64,000 bases of DNA from Chlorops oryzae (lineage: Eukaryota; Arthropoda; Insecta; Diptera; Chloropidae): assembly GCA_020466095.1 (NCBI GenBank), contig CM035807.1, positions 53,224,752 to 53,288,751 of the forward strand. Reading direction: 5' to 3'. The number at the start of each line of letters is the position of its first letter. Position 1 is the stretch's first letter. The translations under genes and the position numbers were made by a program. Below are positions 23,194-36,097 of this stretch, one piece after another. The notes beneath the pieces were generated by a model. That model did no database searches. It was not told the origin of the DNA and saw only the letters and a list, made by a program, of their open reading frames with translations.

Positions 23194-23352
23194 CAGAGAC
23201 CCCGAAAACATAAAGTAGATAAATTCGCACCTCTGGTTCAGCCAACTTTTTTTCTTTGTTGTTGGGCTCTGTTATTGATTATAAATTACATTTCAAGGTG
23301 ATACAAACGGAAAGCTATACATTTTCTAGGAGATCGCCGTGTTTAAAATAAT

Positions 23353-23716
23353 AGTGGTATTCATGTAACAGCGCAAAGCATGCAAAACTGACAGTTGAAT
23401 ACTTTTATCTCACATTTTGCATGAGCGCACCTCATAAGCAGCTTGCGTGCACAGTTGTCAAAAATAGATAATCAATACTGAAATTTGAGGATAATCAAAA
23501 CAAACGCAAAAAAAAGCAAATTTTGAAATAAATGTTCAATTTAATATCTTTAAGAAGCCTCAAAACAACGAGTCAACGAGTTTATGCGCTTTATACGCTC
23601 GCTTTGCACTATCTTATCGTAGTGCAGAGCGCTTAAAGAAATTTTCATACAAAATTTGACAGTTGGTTTATGAGAGAGCAAAAATATGAGGTTTGCGCTA
23701 TTACATGAATTCCACT
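23353..23716. mobile_element. Small TIR element (MITE-like), copy B
   Basis: Counterpart of 160-534 at the same position within the composite repeat. The right end has ATTCCACT where copy A has ATACCACT, so the inverted ends are slightly more decayed here. Confidence 0.65.
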
Positions 23717-23774
23717 AATGTGTTATTGAATCAATTCATTTTACAGTCAAATATTCTTTATTGCCTTACGTTTC

Positions 23775-25800
23775 CCCGCTGGCAGGTTCCTCTGGTATCA
23801 CAATCAGCCGGACTTAACTGTGATTTTAGATAGTGCCAGGGGAAATTCAAATGTTGATGAATTTACTCGTATTGTAGGCAGCGAGAAATTTGGATTTACT
23901 TAACTTATGCATCATGGGTGACTGTGCATGCCAGGCGGTGCCTTTAAGCCATAGTTGCTGCCTGATTTTTCGTGTCTGCTATCCGGCAGGTACGAATAAT
24001 CGAGCTTCATTCGAAATATACTGAATTCTGTTGACAGATTAGGGGATCAGTGTGTTCAATCGAAAATAAAAACTATTGGTTAAGGCGTTCCATCGCATGC
24101 CTAACCAATTTGTACTACTTCTGTTGTCGAATTCATGGAATTCTGGTTCATATCGATGCAGTCAACTGCAGCAACGTCTTGTGGTTCACGGTCATTTTCA
24201 GCAGTGAAAATTTTGCAAGGAAAAGCGTTGAGATTAGGTGAGTTTCAATTGCTAAATGCTGAAGAACCTCGATCTCCACAGTTTACCCTAAAGGCTCGAA
24301 ATTTTTGTGCGCAATTAAAAATTTTTTTTAGTTGCGCAATAAAATCTCGCAATAAAATTTTTTGGAATGTCGGAGCAGTTTTAATACCTAAAATTCGGCG
24401 GTAGGTTTTTTCCAATATCGCCATTGAAAAAAAAAATTGATAGATTCTCAAACTCAGCAACATATTAACCAAATCAGATTGCGGACGTGGCCCACATGCA
24501 GCATATCATTTAGCAACAATTTAAAGGTAGTTTTTTGGGACGGCTTAAAACCAGTTGACCCAAAATTGGTCGATGCACTCTATGGTTTAAAAATAGCGTA
24601 AGGTAATAGAAAAGGTAAGTGAAATGAAGAACAAATCTCGTTTTGAAAAATTTCGAAACAAGTTATGGCCGTGTCCATCTAACCATTACAGATCGCCGCC
24701 TGTCGTTTCCGTTGCTTCTGCAAAGACGTATTCTGTTTGAGTGCCAATGATCGCGGACAAACCAAGCTCCAAAGAAAAAAAATAGAAAATTTCTCTTTGA
24801 ATGGCAACCGAATAACATATCTACCTTCATCGTTGGGAAGATTTGCTTGGGCATACAAAAGTTTTGAGCAGATCATGAAGCTTTTTCGCTTACTCCCTAA
24901 TGATCGCGCATGTGGTACATGATGACGTGAAATCACCAGACAAATTTCATCAGAACAAAGAAATATTTTTTGGCACAAACCCCCTCCCACGTTGACCCGA
25001 AGTCCAAACAGAGTTATTTTTGGGAGAAAATCGGATCCGATTACCAAATTGATTCGCCCTGGATCCATGAAGTGTGGGTCGGGCAATTCAAAAGAGGCAA
25101 GTTCTCCAGAGTTACTATTCGTAGCTCATGATCAACGAAGTCAACGAAGTAATTTTGGCAGTACGACGGCCGCCAGATTGAAAATCCCGTCCATTCCGGA
25201 AACGTTACAAATTTGGGCCTGGGTGGGCAGGTTGAGCTAAAGTTGCAATCGCTCGGTTACAAACGTTCGCTGAGAGCTGATTTTCAACAGCGCTCTCATA
25301 ATAAATCGCTTGCCTTGATGGATAAAAATTAACCGTTGATTAAGAAACATCGGAAGTCCCCGTTGCAGGCCTGGTGGATGGAGGAGGAGAGGCATCAATC
25401 GATAAAACTCCGGGTGATTTTCCAATAAGCCGTTTCTTACAATTCCCACATCGATAAGGAGTGGCACATTTTGCTGAAAGATGGAAGGCATTTTAAAGGA
25501 TTTTACTCCCATCAACGATCGTCTACCATCAAGTTGAAAAAATTGCGGCACTAGCGTAAGCGATGATCGCTTCCACACAGTCCATATTTCACCGCGGTTT
25601 GCTCTTGTGACAGAGAAATATTCGTTGGAGCCGCTGAGGAATTTCCAGCGGAGGTGTTCCTCCTTATGTCGGGGAAATGGGAAAATCCGCAGCGCCAAGT
25701 CAGAAAGTCGTTCATTTGCCGAAACATACACAGGGAATGATGCGACGAGCAGGATCGTTCCCAATGCGCAATCGGCTGAGCTTATAGTCGGCGAGAACAC
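23775..25800 (-). pseudogene. BEL/Pao retrotransposon pol remnant, copy B
   Basis: Same order of blocks as in copy A. The open piece 25237-25800 carries the protease start with KISS in place of DSGS. The piece 24679-25086 holds DPHFMDPGRINLVIGSDF of the protease and GRYVIRLPF of the linker in one frame, longer than in copy A. 24245-24472 has RT palm fragments, and the connection and RNase H pieces lie at about 23890-24140 and 23780-23850. The shared KISS replacement shows the protease was already dead before duplication. Confidence 0.75.
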
Positions 25801-27684
25801 AAATTAACGAGAATCATATCCCAACATCGACTTCGCCTTGGCTCTTTATTGTAGCGCTGCTTTCGTTGACCGGCGACTGAATCTTTATAATGCCGCCACT
25901 TTTTTACCCCCTCAACGCATTTGGAACAAGTAACTCTTACGTTAATATCGTCTTACGTCGATAATAATCCGATGATGTTCAAGCCGTAGTTAGTTTGCAT
26001 CACGCGTTCGCTCAGAACTACCAGAAAGTGGGCAAATCACTGTAGCCCCCGGAAAACTTTTTGATGTCTTACATGAAAATTCAAAAATCGAGGTCATCAC
26101 CGTTGTCTTGGCGTAATGGCATATAAAAGTTGGGGAGCGGATTTACTGTGCAAACCTTCAGTTGTTCTAGGCGCAACGACCTAGATTGCATAGAGCGTGC
26201 TCGACAATTCCGTTAAGCCTACACGGAGATTCTCGCTGGGCCCATAATCGTAAATAATTTCTAAGTAGACTCGTCAAAACGTGGCTTGTATCGCCCCCAG
26301 ATGGTCTCACGCTCAGTTAGACATGCGTGCAGCTAAAACCGAGAAAATAAAATTGTTTTTCTCTGATCGATGACATTTTCTTGGGGTCTTACCTCGCCGA
26401 CTACCGGATTCAAATAACCCATCCATGACAGCGCGACGGGAAGTATTGCTTAAGCCAGATATAGTAAGACAGTGATTTAATATAGCAATGCCAAAAAGGA
26501 ACTAAATTTAAACCTTTTCGATTTAAATAAAGAGACAAAATTAAATGAGACTTTTTTGTTCGAATTATAAAAACAAAATTTTATGCATTTTTTATGCAAA
26601 TTTTATTAGTTTTGTTTTTGAAGAAATTAGTCGTTAATTTTTTTATATAATAATAAAAAACTAAGATGTGTACAAAACTTGCAACCGATCTTTTTGTGGG
26701 CAAAAATAAAAAGAAAGATTCTAAAACAAAGAACTCATTAGAAATCTTATAACGCATGACATGGCACACGTTTTAATTGCACGATCGAAACTTGAAAGCT
26801 AACAAAAATTATTGTACGCGCGTGCAGGATATATGATATCAAGGTAAGAGAAACTAGAACTACCGACGCCTCGTATGTATGTATGATAGTGATATAATCG
26901 CGATATTCATTGGTAAATTTGTGTATTTTGTTCGTTTTTGAGACGATTTAATACTTTTTTGTAATAAAATTCAAATTTAATACTAAAAGGATTGAATTTA
27001 AGACTGATTGGTTTGAATTTAGTTTTTACTGTAAAACGACAAACATGCAACTTTTTGTGTCTTTATTTAAGCCAGTAACTCCACGCAAAAAGATGTTCGA
27101 ATAATTGTTACGTTTGTTCACTCATATGTTGTTCACGAAATCGCATACGACCACAGGCACAAAACGTCCGAATACAAACGTACGTATGCGCATTGCTGCA
27201 CAGACCAGCTCATGCATCAGTGCGGCACGCCATCGAAAGGAGAGAAGTAAAATTTCGGGACTGCCAAAAGACAATACGAATCAAAAGGAAGAGAGAATTC
27301 AAGGTAAGGAGGAGGCAAATCAGATTTTTTTTGTTTTTGTAAACCTTTCTTTGAATTTCTACGTCTCGCGATTTCTTTTTTTCTCGATTTCATGCTTTTT
27401 TGTGCAGTTTAAATACTCTTTGTACACTCTCTTATTTCTTTGCAGTATGAACTCTGCACCATATCATATTTGCAACATGCCCTCTTTGCAACATATCCTC
27501 TTTGCTTATATGTAAAGACGAAAGCACACCCAATGGTTTTTCTAATATGGAAAACATCACACTTTTGAAAAATTGTTAAAAGTAAATTTTTTTAAGAAAT
27601 GAGTTCAATATTCATTTTTGTATGCACTCTATGTGGAGGGTATGTTGCAATTGTGTAGTTGTATGTGGTTCCCTGAACCATAGA

Positions 27685-27708
27685 ATATATATATATATAT
27701 ATATATAA
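27685..27708. repeat. AT dinucleotide microsatellite
   Basis: A run of about 12 AT units. Confidence 0.9.
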
Positions 27709-28380
27709 ATGATCAGCGTCACCGGGAGATTAGGTCAGGTAAGGGTAACTCCAGTACTAGGGTCTGTTATAAAAATCACAAAAACTGCTCCAACACCATA
27801 GATTTTCAAGACATTTTGATAAAATTTGCCATTTGAACATCTTTAAAGGCCAAATAAAGTAATTGTCAAAAATTTAAAAAGTGGGCAAAGCATAAGGCTG
27901 TTTTATCAAAGTTGGCTCTAGACCTGCACTCCAAATGAAACTTGAACGAAAGTTGGCACGTATGCTTGCTCTATTGCCACAAACAACCTCTACAAAATTT
28001 GATTATTTGGGCGAAATCCAGTACAAGGGTCTGTCACAAAAATCCCAAAATAAGACTTTTAGGAAATACTTCAGTGAAATTTGGAATTTCAGCCTAAGTT
28101 TAAGCCTCCTTTAAAAATTCAAAAAATTGGGAAAAGTGGGCGTGGGATTGGGGTGGTTAACATAAAGAAATTGAACAGAAGTAGTTATATGGGCCCTTTA
28201 TGGCCTTAAAAATCTTAAGAATATTCCTTCTTAATCCTGTTTTTCAGCGCGTTTTAAAAATTATTTGAGCCTGTGTGTCTAAGTTGGGTATGTGACAATG
28301 ATAATTGTCCGTTTGACTAAATTAACCGATTCAAAACAAGCGTATGTTTATAACTTTTAATAACTAAGTTCTTAACAGAG
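27709..28380. repeat. Probable interspersed non-coding repeat
   Basis: Two loosely similar blocks each contain an AGGGTCTGT phrase (CCAGTACTAGGGTCTGTTAT and CCAGTACAAGGGTCTGTCAC) and later AGTGGGCGTGG. This suggests an old dispersed repeat, related in style to 22600-23193. No ends or genes seen. Confidence 0.35.
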
Positions 28381-28403
28381 ATGGGCCCTTTGCACTACCA
28401 CTA

Positions 28404-28443
28404 AATTTGCACTACCACTACTTGCTTAGTGGTAGTGCAAATT
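28404..28443. repeat. Perfect hairpin, 17-bp stem
   Basis: AATTTGCACTACCACTA is followed by the 6-base loop CTTGCT and its exact reverse complement. A direct copy of the first arm (TTTGCACTACCACTA) lies immediately upstream at 28389-28403. Confidence 0.85.
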
Positions 28444-28535
28444 ATTTTTTAACTATCACTAAAAATTTTAGTGCAAGTGAAAATAATGGCTTGCCATGTT
28501 ACATTTTGGATATCACGCATCGTTGTAGTATGGAT

Positions 28536-31500
28536 TTAATTAATTGTCGTCCTTTTATAATCCAATTTTGTACATATTTCCGTTAAAGTCGCATTTATGC
28601 CGCAATTTATGAGCCTCTGATATGCGTCTAAGACTAACAAATATGAAAATTTCGAATGTTTGGGCAAAACAATCGAGCTGCTCAAGCTTCGAAATTGAGA
28701 TATTGTTAGACGCCCTGAAAGCCGCAATATTCCGTCAACTAAAACTGGATTCAAACAAAAAAGTTTAGATTCTGGCGGTAATTTTTGACCTTTTCTTAAC
28801 GCGCATATTTCTGTATTGAAGTATTTTTCCTGCTCTACAGAAATACAGTGGCGCTGCGCTGCTTGCAACTCTTCAGCTGTTAGCACAGCGACGTCAATTT
28901 AATTTGTGTAAATTTTCGTTGATTGATATATGTCTTTAGCTCGTTTTAGAAATTAAAAAATAAACGCTGTTGTTGTTAATAATTTTCCGGGGCTACTTAA
29001 CTTCTCGAAAACAAAATCAGTTTCGATATTATGATCGGTAAAATCATCAGTTCGCTGCGTTTCGATCATGAGAGTTGCGCTTACCTTATCGAATCTCTCT
29101 TCTTCCTTTTCATTTCTTCATCGCTTAATGACGTTGGTCCAAATCGCTAGAAGTTTGAGTTTAATAATTTATAAGTTTGCACAATGCGCGTTTATAGATC
29201 TGCTGGATTGCATTTGAATTTGCCTTTTCAGTGACGTATTGATGTGGCTGCTTGCCGTCGCCGGTACGCCAGTTCAAAACTATGCTGGAACAAGTCCACA
29301 CGTTGATTGATGAAATATAAAAATCTGTTTCTGTTTGTAAAAATTTCGCTAATCGCGATCTGATAAGCGCTTCTGTAAGCTCGAGCTTCGGCAGAGATAA
29401 CTCATTTGTTGATTTTCGATTGACCGGACTTACACGGTTTTTGGAGCTCACGGATCATGTGAATATTTGTCCTTCTGTAATCAACTCTCACAAGTACGCC
29501 ATGGCTGCATACACAGTCGGAATTGCGTTTGCAAAAATGGTTAGCTCAAATTTCGAGTCGTTCTCGAGAACTATACATTGTGGCATCGTTTGTTCTCTTA
29601 AATTTAGTCAATCATTTCTTCAGAAAATAAATGGTCCTCTAGACCTCCAATTCGAGCCATGGCTTTCATATCGTTACGTTTTGAACATCTTAAAGCTTGT
29701 ATATATATTAAAACGCCTGCAAGTTTGACTCTTATATCGTCACTAAACGTATTTCAGTTGATGCCGAGAATTTTCTGATATACGGGCTGCTCTTCCTCAG
29801 TTTCATGAAACATTTTCTTGATATTTTAATCGTTCGAATTCCATTTCCGCAAACTTAATTTAGCTCAGAGCATAATGTTACTCGCCTTTTCATAAAGTTT
29901 CACTACTTCGTCAAAGGTTTATACCCTTGCGATTAAAGGCTGGTCTCCAGTTCGGTAAGGAATGTCAGCAGAAATTTTATAAATTTTTCTTCGATTAAAA
30001 AAGAACTTTTTAGTGCAACAGAGGCAATCTGTCATATGTCACATGTGTCAAAAAAGTGAAACGAAACACAGAAATTAAAAAGGCGCGATTATAAACGTTC
30101 AGAATAAAAAGCGCGCAAATTCTTCTACTCTCTTTAACAACCGATATTAATTCGCGTTTATTCTGGTTTGAGAAATTTATTAAGCGTTTTTGGTTTTATT
30201 TTGGGGTTTTTCTCCATGTTTTTTGAAAAAACCCGAAAAATGAATGCACTATTTCTATACAATCACAACTGACCTACCTCACTTGTCAAAATTTATCCAA
30301 AAAACAATTCATTTGCAATTATTTCTGCTGATAGCCGGGGTTACCGTGCACATTTTATGTCAAAAAAACGTATTAAAATATGTACTACTTTTTTGCCGAA
30401 CTGGGGACTGCATGCAGAAAATTTCTTGAAGAAGTATTTCTTAAGCATTTCTTTGGCTTTTTTTTATATGGAGTTTTTCATTCCTTGGGGAACTGGAGAC
30501 CAGCCTTAAGTCGTAAAAGGATTCTTTTAACTTTTCACCAAAATCTTTGTTTTTAATATTTTGCCGCTGCAAATGTTGTTGAATTGATCACGCTAACAAA
30601 AATGGGCTGGCTATCAATCCAAATGTTTTACGCGCTATTCGAGACTCAATTATTTCTGGAGGCTGCAAGTCAAGTTTTGGTTGCTCTTTATACCACAAAA
30701 ATCGAAAGCAGTCACGATCGTCAGGACCAATCGAAATCTGAAGAAAGTCTTTTCGATATCCACCGTTACAGCTTATTTGTTGCAACGAAATCGCACCACA
30801 ATTCCTGTTAAATCTTCCAATAAATTTTTTCCAGTACTGAGATGATCACTAAGAGAGGCCAGTGCTGTTTCACTTGATGGCGCGTCAAAAACTATTCGCA
30901 TTTTTGTCTTCGCCTTGTATTCTCGGTAAACGGGTCGATGTGTCATGTCATATTTTACTGTTTTACCTGGAGCCGCTTCCTCTGCTCTTTCCGCCATGCA
31001 ACTCTTTAGCATTTCTCGTACACCCCTATCGTATTCGATAAATCTTTCCTTGTTTTTAAACATTGGAATACATAACGCATTAAGTTTATTAAGTGCATTT
31101 TGCTTATTGTCGTTAAGTCCGACCTTCGAAATTTTCCACGATTAGGACACATCATAACCCCAAGAACCTCTTTTTGTTGCTCCTTTTCGACATATTCATC
31201 TTTTTCTATATTGCTCAAAATTCTGATGGACTCTTAGTTCCAAAATTTGTTACATTTAAACTTTCACTGTCTTCGATTATATTAAGTACGCAACCGGCTC
31301 GATTTGGGTTATCGTTGTTGTGGTCTGCTGCCCAGATGCGTTACAGCAGTTTTAAGACACTGTTGCTACTTTTTCGGAGGCGTTTTCGTGTTTATTGTTT
31401 TTTGGCTTTTCGGTATTTTCGCACATTGCAGTCATATGACGTTCACTAAAATTAGTGCACTTCATTTTTGCACTTTGCAATTTCTCGATGTGTGATTCTG

Positions 31501-32640
31501 TTTTCTGCAACGAAAACATCGGCCTTGGTGCTTTAATAACTTCTTTTTCTTATCTACACTCATTTTTGACCGACATTTTTTATAGTCATTATTTGATTTA
31601 AAAAAAAAATACATTGGGTTTGCTCCCCTTGTGAAGCTGTATACAAGCCGATTGCTGTTCTTCTTGTAGTTGTAGACTGTTTTCAATCACCTTTGTCGTT
31701 GTTGTTCGATTGCCTCGCTCCCATTTCATTTTCATGCTCAGAGAGATGCGCCTTTTCCAAAGCTGCGACTTCTACTCTTATGTGCTCTCGTAAGTTGCTC
31801 AGCTGACTTTGGTTTCCGTTTCTGTCGATATTTTCGTTTTCGGTTTCTCAATTATCAATAACCGTTGAATTTTAAATCTAAGGATCATTCTTTCGCAATT
31901 TATGGTAATCATTTCGCATCGTTTAAGGAATTGCTTTTAAGAAAATTGATGTCGCTAATATGTTGTATTGAGATGAAGAAACTCCAAGAGCCGATAATGT
32001 CTTTATAGTGAATGTCGTCTCTTTTGACAGATGGCTTACCCCCTTGACGTCTTTTTTCGATTGTACTGCTTTGGCCAGCATTTGCTTTTGCACATATCGC
32101 TCAATAATTTTTTACTTACAACCATATTCGTTCAGTACCAAGTGAATGGCATCCTTGTTACATTAATCGGTAGGTAGAAAACCCATTATGGTCGCAGCTG
32201 CTCCTTGAGTAAAGGCCTTGCTGAGGTAGTAAAATTTACTATCTGCGTCCAAGATAGGATTTCCGTGGACACTACTTGTAAATTGCCCCCCAAAAGGGAA
32301 GCCACTTCTCAATTGATCCATCAAACTTCTTTAGTTCCAGTGGTTTCAATTTAGCTATCGTGCCTCCGCCAGCACCTGACGACTTTGTTGACTTCTAATC
32401 TGAGGATCAGGAGGGTTATTACTATATGATAATCGCCGTAGCTTATATTCAATTTTCGCTTGTACCGTAATTGATTTGTCGTTGTACTCGAAAGTCAGTT
32501 CAAGGGCCTTTTGGCGTTCTTCGTTGCGTAAATTTGCCAATACATCCTCATCCGATTTACCCAACTTTTCTCGAAGATTATTTAAACTCTTAACATAGAC
32601 GTTAATAGTTTCCTCCGACATTTCCGTTAGTGGTGTATAA
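28536..32640 (-). pseudogene. BEL/Pao retrotransposon, second family, decayed
   Basis: Minus-strand blocks appear in element order. Gag at 32160-32640 has LKPLELKKFDGSIEKWLPFW and YYLSKAFTQGAAATIMGFLP in shifted frames. A zinc knuckle CFRCRKQNHTSRNC lies at 31462-31686. RT at 30773-31063 has MRIVFDAPSSETALASLSDH. RNase H at 29161-29451 has LPKLELTEALI. The integrase N-terminal part at 28536-28886 has SIVLPKHSKF, but the zinc histidines expected after it are lost. Stops and frameshifts are many, and no LTRs were found. It is a different BEL/Pao family from the composite repeat. A TIR element is inserted at 29937-30506. Confidence 0.8.
29937..30506. mobile_element. TIR element inserted in BEL/Pao, 570 bp
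   Basis: Ends AGGCTGGTCTCCAGTTC and its exact reverse complement are flanked by TAA at 29934-29936 and 30507-30509. The 3-base TAA duplication allows a PIF/Harbinger origin. No transposase; AT-rich inside. Confidence 0.75.
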
Positions 32641-34520
32641 AAGTAGGCATCGATGGTATTACAGTTTATTCCATTATTGCTTATTAATTTAAGCGCTCGT
32701 TAAAAGAATTGTTCACTTTCTTAAATATCACTCGCCCGATAGATATTCTTCGTTTATTGTCCCTTTTTTTCGGTAATAAATATCTACAGCCACTCAGCGA
32801 ATTTCCCCAGTTTCAGTTCCATATGAAAATGTTAATTGTCCGTTTGACTAAATCGACCGATTCAAAGCGACCGTATGCTGCGAGCGTATGTTTGTTTTAC
32901 TAATAATAGTAAACTTCTAAGAGAAATCGGTGTGAAAATGGAATTGTAAATGTGTAAGCAAAAAAGTACTTCAGTATGTGTGCACAAAGATTATAATCAT
33001 AGTAAGTGAAATAATAACCATATGTAAAGTGTTCATCTTAAAAGTTGTTTTCAACAGGGTTTATTATTGCACAGGCTCGCCGTACAATAACTGTTTAATA
33101 TTCATTTTGTAAGGAAGAAGTCTGTTCTTCCATCTTAAAATAATTTTTTTTAAAGCATATATCTAATAATTTCTTTGCGCAAAAGATTTGCCTTTTATCA
33201 GACTAGTTCTACATTTTGCAGAATGGGAAATATAATTTTTTTTTACTTTTCAATTTTTTTAGAATATTTTTTTTTGTAAAAGCAGGAAATCTTTTTACTT
33301 ATTAAATAAGGTCTAAACAAGTTTGGAGTTTCCCAATAATCGAATTTCTATTTTGATCTTTTTCGTAAGCACCTATTCTTACGTTTTAATTTTTACCTTA
33401 AAGTTCAAAGGATATACTGTCAATCCATCATGTAAACAATGAAGTCGCTGCCTCCTTAATCCGAAATAGCTCGGAACTTTTTTTGTATTACTTAATAAGC
33501 AACATTTTACCTCCCTTCTCTGTTTGTGATCGGAAAAAGACTTAAAGTTTTAAATGTCCGCGCACCAATAATAAATTTAAATATAAAAGAGTAAACAGGT
33601 AGCTTTAAAACAATGTCTGTGATTCTCAATTTATTGTCAAAAATAACACTTAATTATGACTTGTAAATTCTACAGTAGGAACTTACTCCACAAAAAAAAA
33701 AACCCACCTTAATATTCTGAGAGTGACACCTTCTTACACCAAGAATCCCCAAGAACAAAATGTTTGTGTTCTATATTAAACTTTTCGGTAGATTACAAAA
33801 ATGGCAAAAAAAAAGCTTCCGTTGGTCAGTTTCTTGTTTTTTTGTATTTATTTCCTATATCGTTCGTTTTTTTAACTTTTACGAACACCGCTTAATTTTG
33901 AACCGGAATGAAGGAAAACAAAATAGCAGCGCTTGTGTCGCAGCTTATTTTAAGATGTATCATGCATTTCTGAACATTTGTTTAATATTTAGAAGATTTA
34001 ATCGTATCATGTGGACGAAAAAAGTATTCTTTTAGATTTCGTTTCAAAATTTTAAGATAACAGCGACTCTTAGGCAGGCGCGGTGTATATATTTAGGCTC
34101 CGAGTTTTTAATCCAATTTAAATTAAAAAAATTTTATAAGCACAATCAATTGCACAAAAATACCAGAGATGACTTTGTTCTTAAAACTATTTTTGATATA
34201 AATAGAGCTGCCCACCTTGTGCATATATTTTTTATGGTAAATATGATTCTAGTATACACTTGAACCAATCACGTAAGCCAAGAGGTAAGTCTTTCAACGC
34301 ACACTTTATTGAATGTTTGATTGTCTTTGAGACAATCAATAGGTAAAATTGAAATTCTAGATACATTTAACAGCTAGAAGAATATATGAATTCAGCGAGA
34401 TTTATTGGCCTTGTCTTTAGATCATTGCAATTGTGATCAATGGACAGTTCTACAATGTTTTAATTTTCTTTTATTCATTTTCTTTTTGTTTTCATTATTT
34501 TGTTTATGTTTTGTATTAAC
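32641..34520. other. AT-rich sequence, nothing recognised
   Basis: Open frames such as 33760-34035 (+) have no motif I can place and are rich in codons expected from AT-rich noise. Confidence 0.5.
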
Positions 34521-34522
34521 AT

Positions 34523-34558
34523 TGACGTCGCGTTGACGCCACGTTAACGCCACGTTGA
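34523..34558. repeat. Short tandem 11-mer
   Basis: About three units of an ACGCCACGTTA/G-type 11-mer in tandem, each diverged by one to three bases. Confidence 0.5.
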
Positions 34559-34939
34559 GCGCTTGGTCAAAACAACAACTGACAGTTCTTAAGTTAAATG
34601 TATGTTAATGTCGTGTTTCGAAGCCAAACAACTGAGTGAAACTTTAGATATTTGCTGACGTGGCATCGGCTGTGAAGATAGGGATAAGTGAATAAAAGCA
34701 TTGTTTTGGCGTTTGTTCTTATTTTCTGGACTGTGAAGACAATCAGTATGAAGGTTTTTTTTACGAAATAGTTATTATGCTGATACTTCTATACTGCGTC
34801 GCATATGATTGTACCTCGGTCGGAAAAATTTTTACCGCATGGAGTTGCTTTTGAAAGGTGTTGAGTTTTTGCAAATTAGACTAAAAGCTGGATTTCAGCA
34901 CTAAACTTTTCTTTATTTCAGCTGATTTTCTAATGGAGC

Positions 34940-35400
34940 TAATGTTTCCGAACGTACCGTAAGAGTGGTGTGTTACGCTCTCATTTACTTCGTGCCCTCA
35001 AATTGCAATCACCTTGCGTTTGACGACACAATCTGGTTCAATTTCAAGTATTCCAGGGAGCGTGATGGTTAGATACATGATGTTGCTTCCAGACACAGCT
35101 GTTAGTTCTGTTGTTGACGAAGTTGCATTTAGTTGATGCATTGGCATGAGGATCATGTTGTTTTGAGCATGACGAAAATATCATTTTAGAGAAGTCTTAT
35201 TGGTGAACAAAAATATTTTACAGGAATAGCTGTCCGTTTTTCGCCCAGTTCGTATTTGTAAAGTGGGACATAGAAAGCTGTCGTCTTCGACTTCTGTGCA
35301 CTTGTACAACTGGTACATGTGAGGCTTCACATATTCATCCCTATTGCTGTGAAGATTTGTACGGTATCGTTCGCTCGCCTATCGGACCGAATAAATTAAA
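34940..35400 (-). pseudogene. Possible env-like glycoprotein remnant
   Basis: On the minus strand a broken frame reads a Cys-containing ectodomain-like stretch with LPGILEIEPDCVVKRK, which resembles the LPG...C segment of insect retroelement Env and baculovirus F-type proteins. Two stops interrupt it, and no signal peptide, fusion peptide or transmembrane anchor was identified. It may be a scrap of an errantivirus-like or Roo-like element. The match is short and made from memory of the pattern, so it is tentative. Confidence 0.3.
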
Positions 35401-36097
35401 ACTTCGCCCTTTAGAGTTTCTTCATATAATTTATTTTTATTAAATTATTTATTCTTCTGTTCTACCATCTGATTTGTGAACTGCCTAACCAACTTTCTTC
35501 TTAGTCTAAAATACAAAAGCTAGAATACCATGCTTATTCTTAAACTGCGTCTGCTCTCTGCTGGTATGTTCTTCGGTAACGGTTTCATGGGCCTGCTGAC
35601 GCATGTTGACTTGTGACAAATATCCTATTCCGCATATACGGTGATTCAGCGTAAGGTCACCTTTGATGCACTGTAGACTTGGCACGCTCGTTGGAGGTGC
35701 AAATCGCCAGCTTGCATTATCGGATATCTTTTGTCGCTAGCAGTATTTTAAAATCCATAATACGGGCTGCTCCAATGTGTGACTCATAACATACCTCTTC
35801 CTTTGAAGGTGTTGCCACCTTTTGGCATTGAAATTAACGATGGAAGGCTAGAGATTATTTGTCATTGCTTTTGAAGGCATAGAATCAAAAGGCATATACT
35901 TATTTTGAGCCATCTGTTGAAAGAGGATTAGCTGCTAATTGGGATCCGACATAAAATACTTGTCGATTTAGTTCCAAACCTTAAGGCTGTTTAGCTATCA
36001 TGTTATTGTGTTGGCGAAACTCTAGAACTGCTCGAACCTCGGACTAACGGTTTTGGGTGTTTTTTATTTTTTGTGGTTTTCTGGTTCTGGTAGATGA
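35401..36097. other. No gene recognised
   Basis: Intermediate stretch between the env-like remnant and the unknown ORF; no repeat border or conserved frame seen. Confidence 0.4.

Larger units (their letters stand above)
23194..27426. repeat. Composite repeat, copy B
   Basis: Copy of the unit at 1-5070, with scattered substitutions and indels. It carries about 100 bases near 26300-26400 (starting TGGTCTCACGCTCAG) that copy A lacks, and lacks the copy A rearrangement at 3857-4663. Similarity ends near 27426, where TTTAAATACTCTTTGTACA is last shared with copy A at about 5050-5070. Confidence 0.85.

Noticed and set aside
24663..24922. Overlapping short frames on both strands in both composite copies
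   Set aside because: All are explained by the BEL/Pao protease-RT linker on the minus strand.
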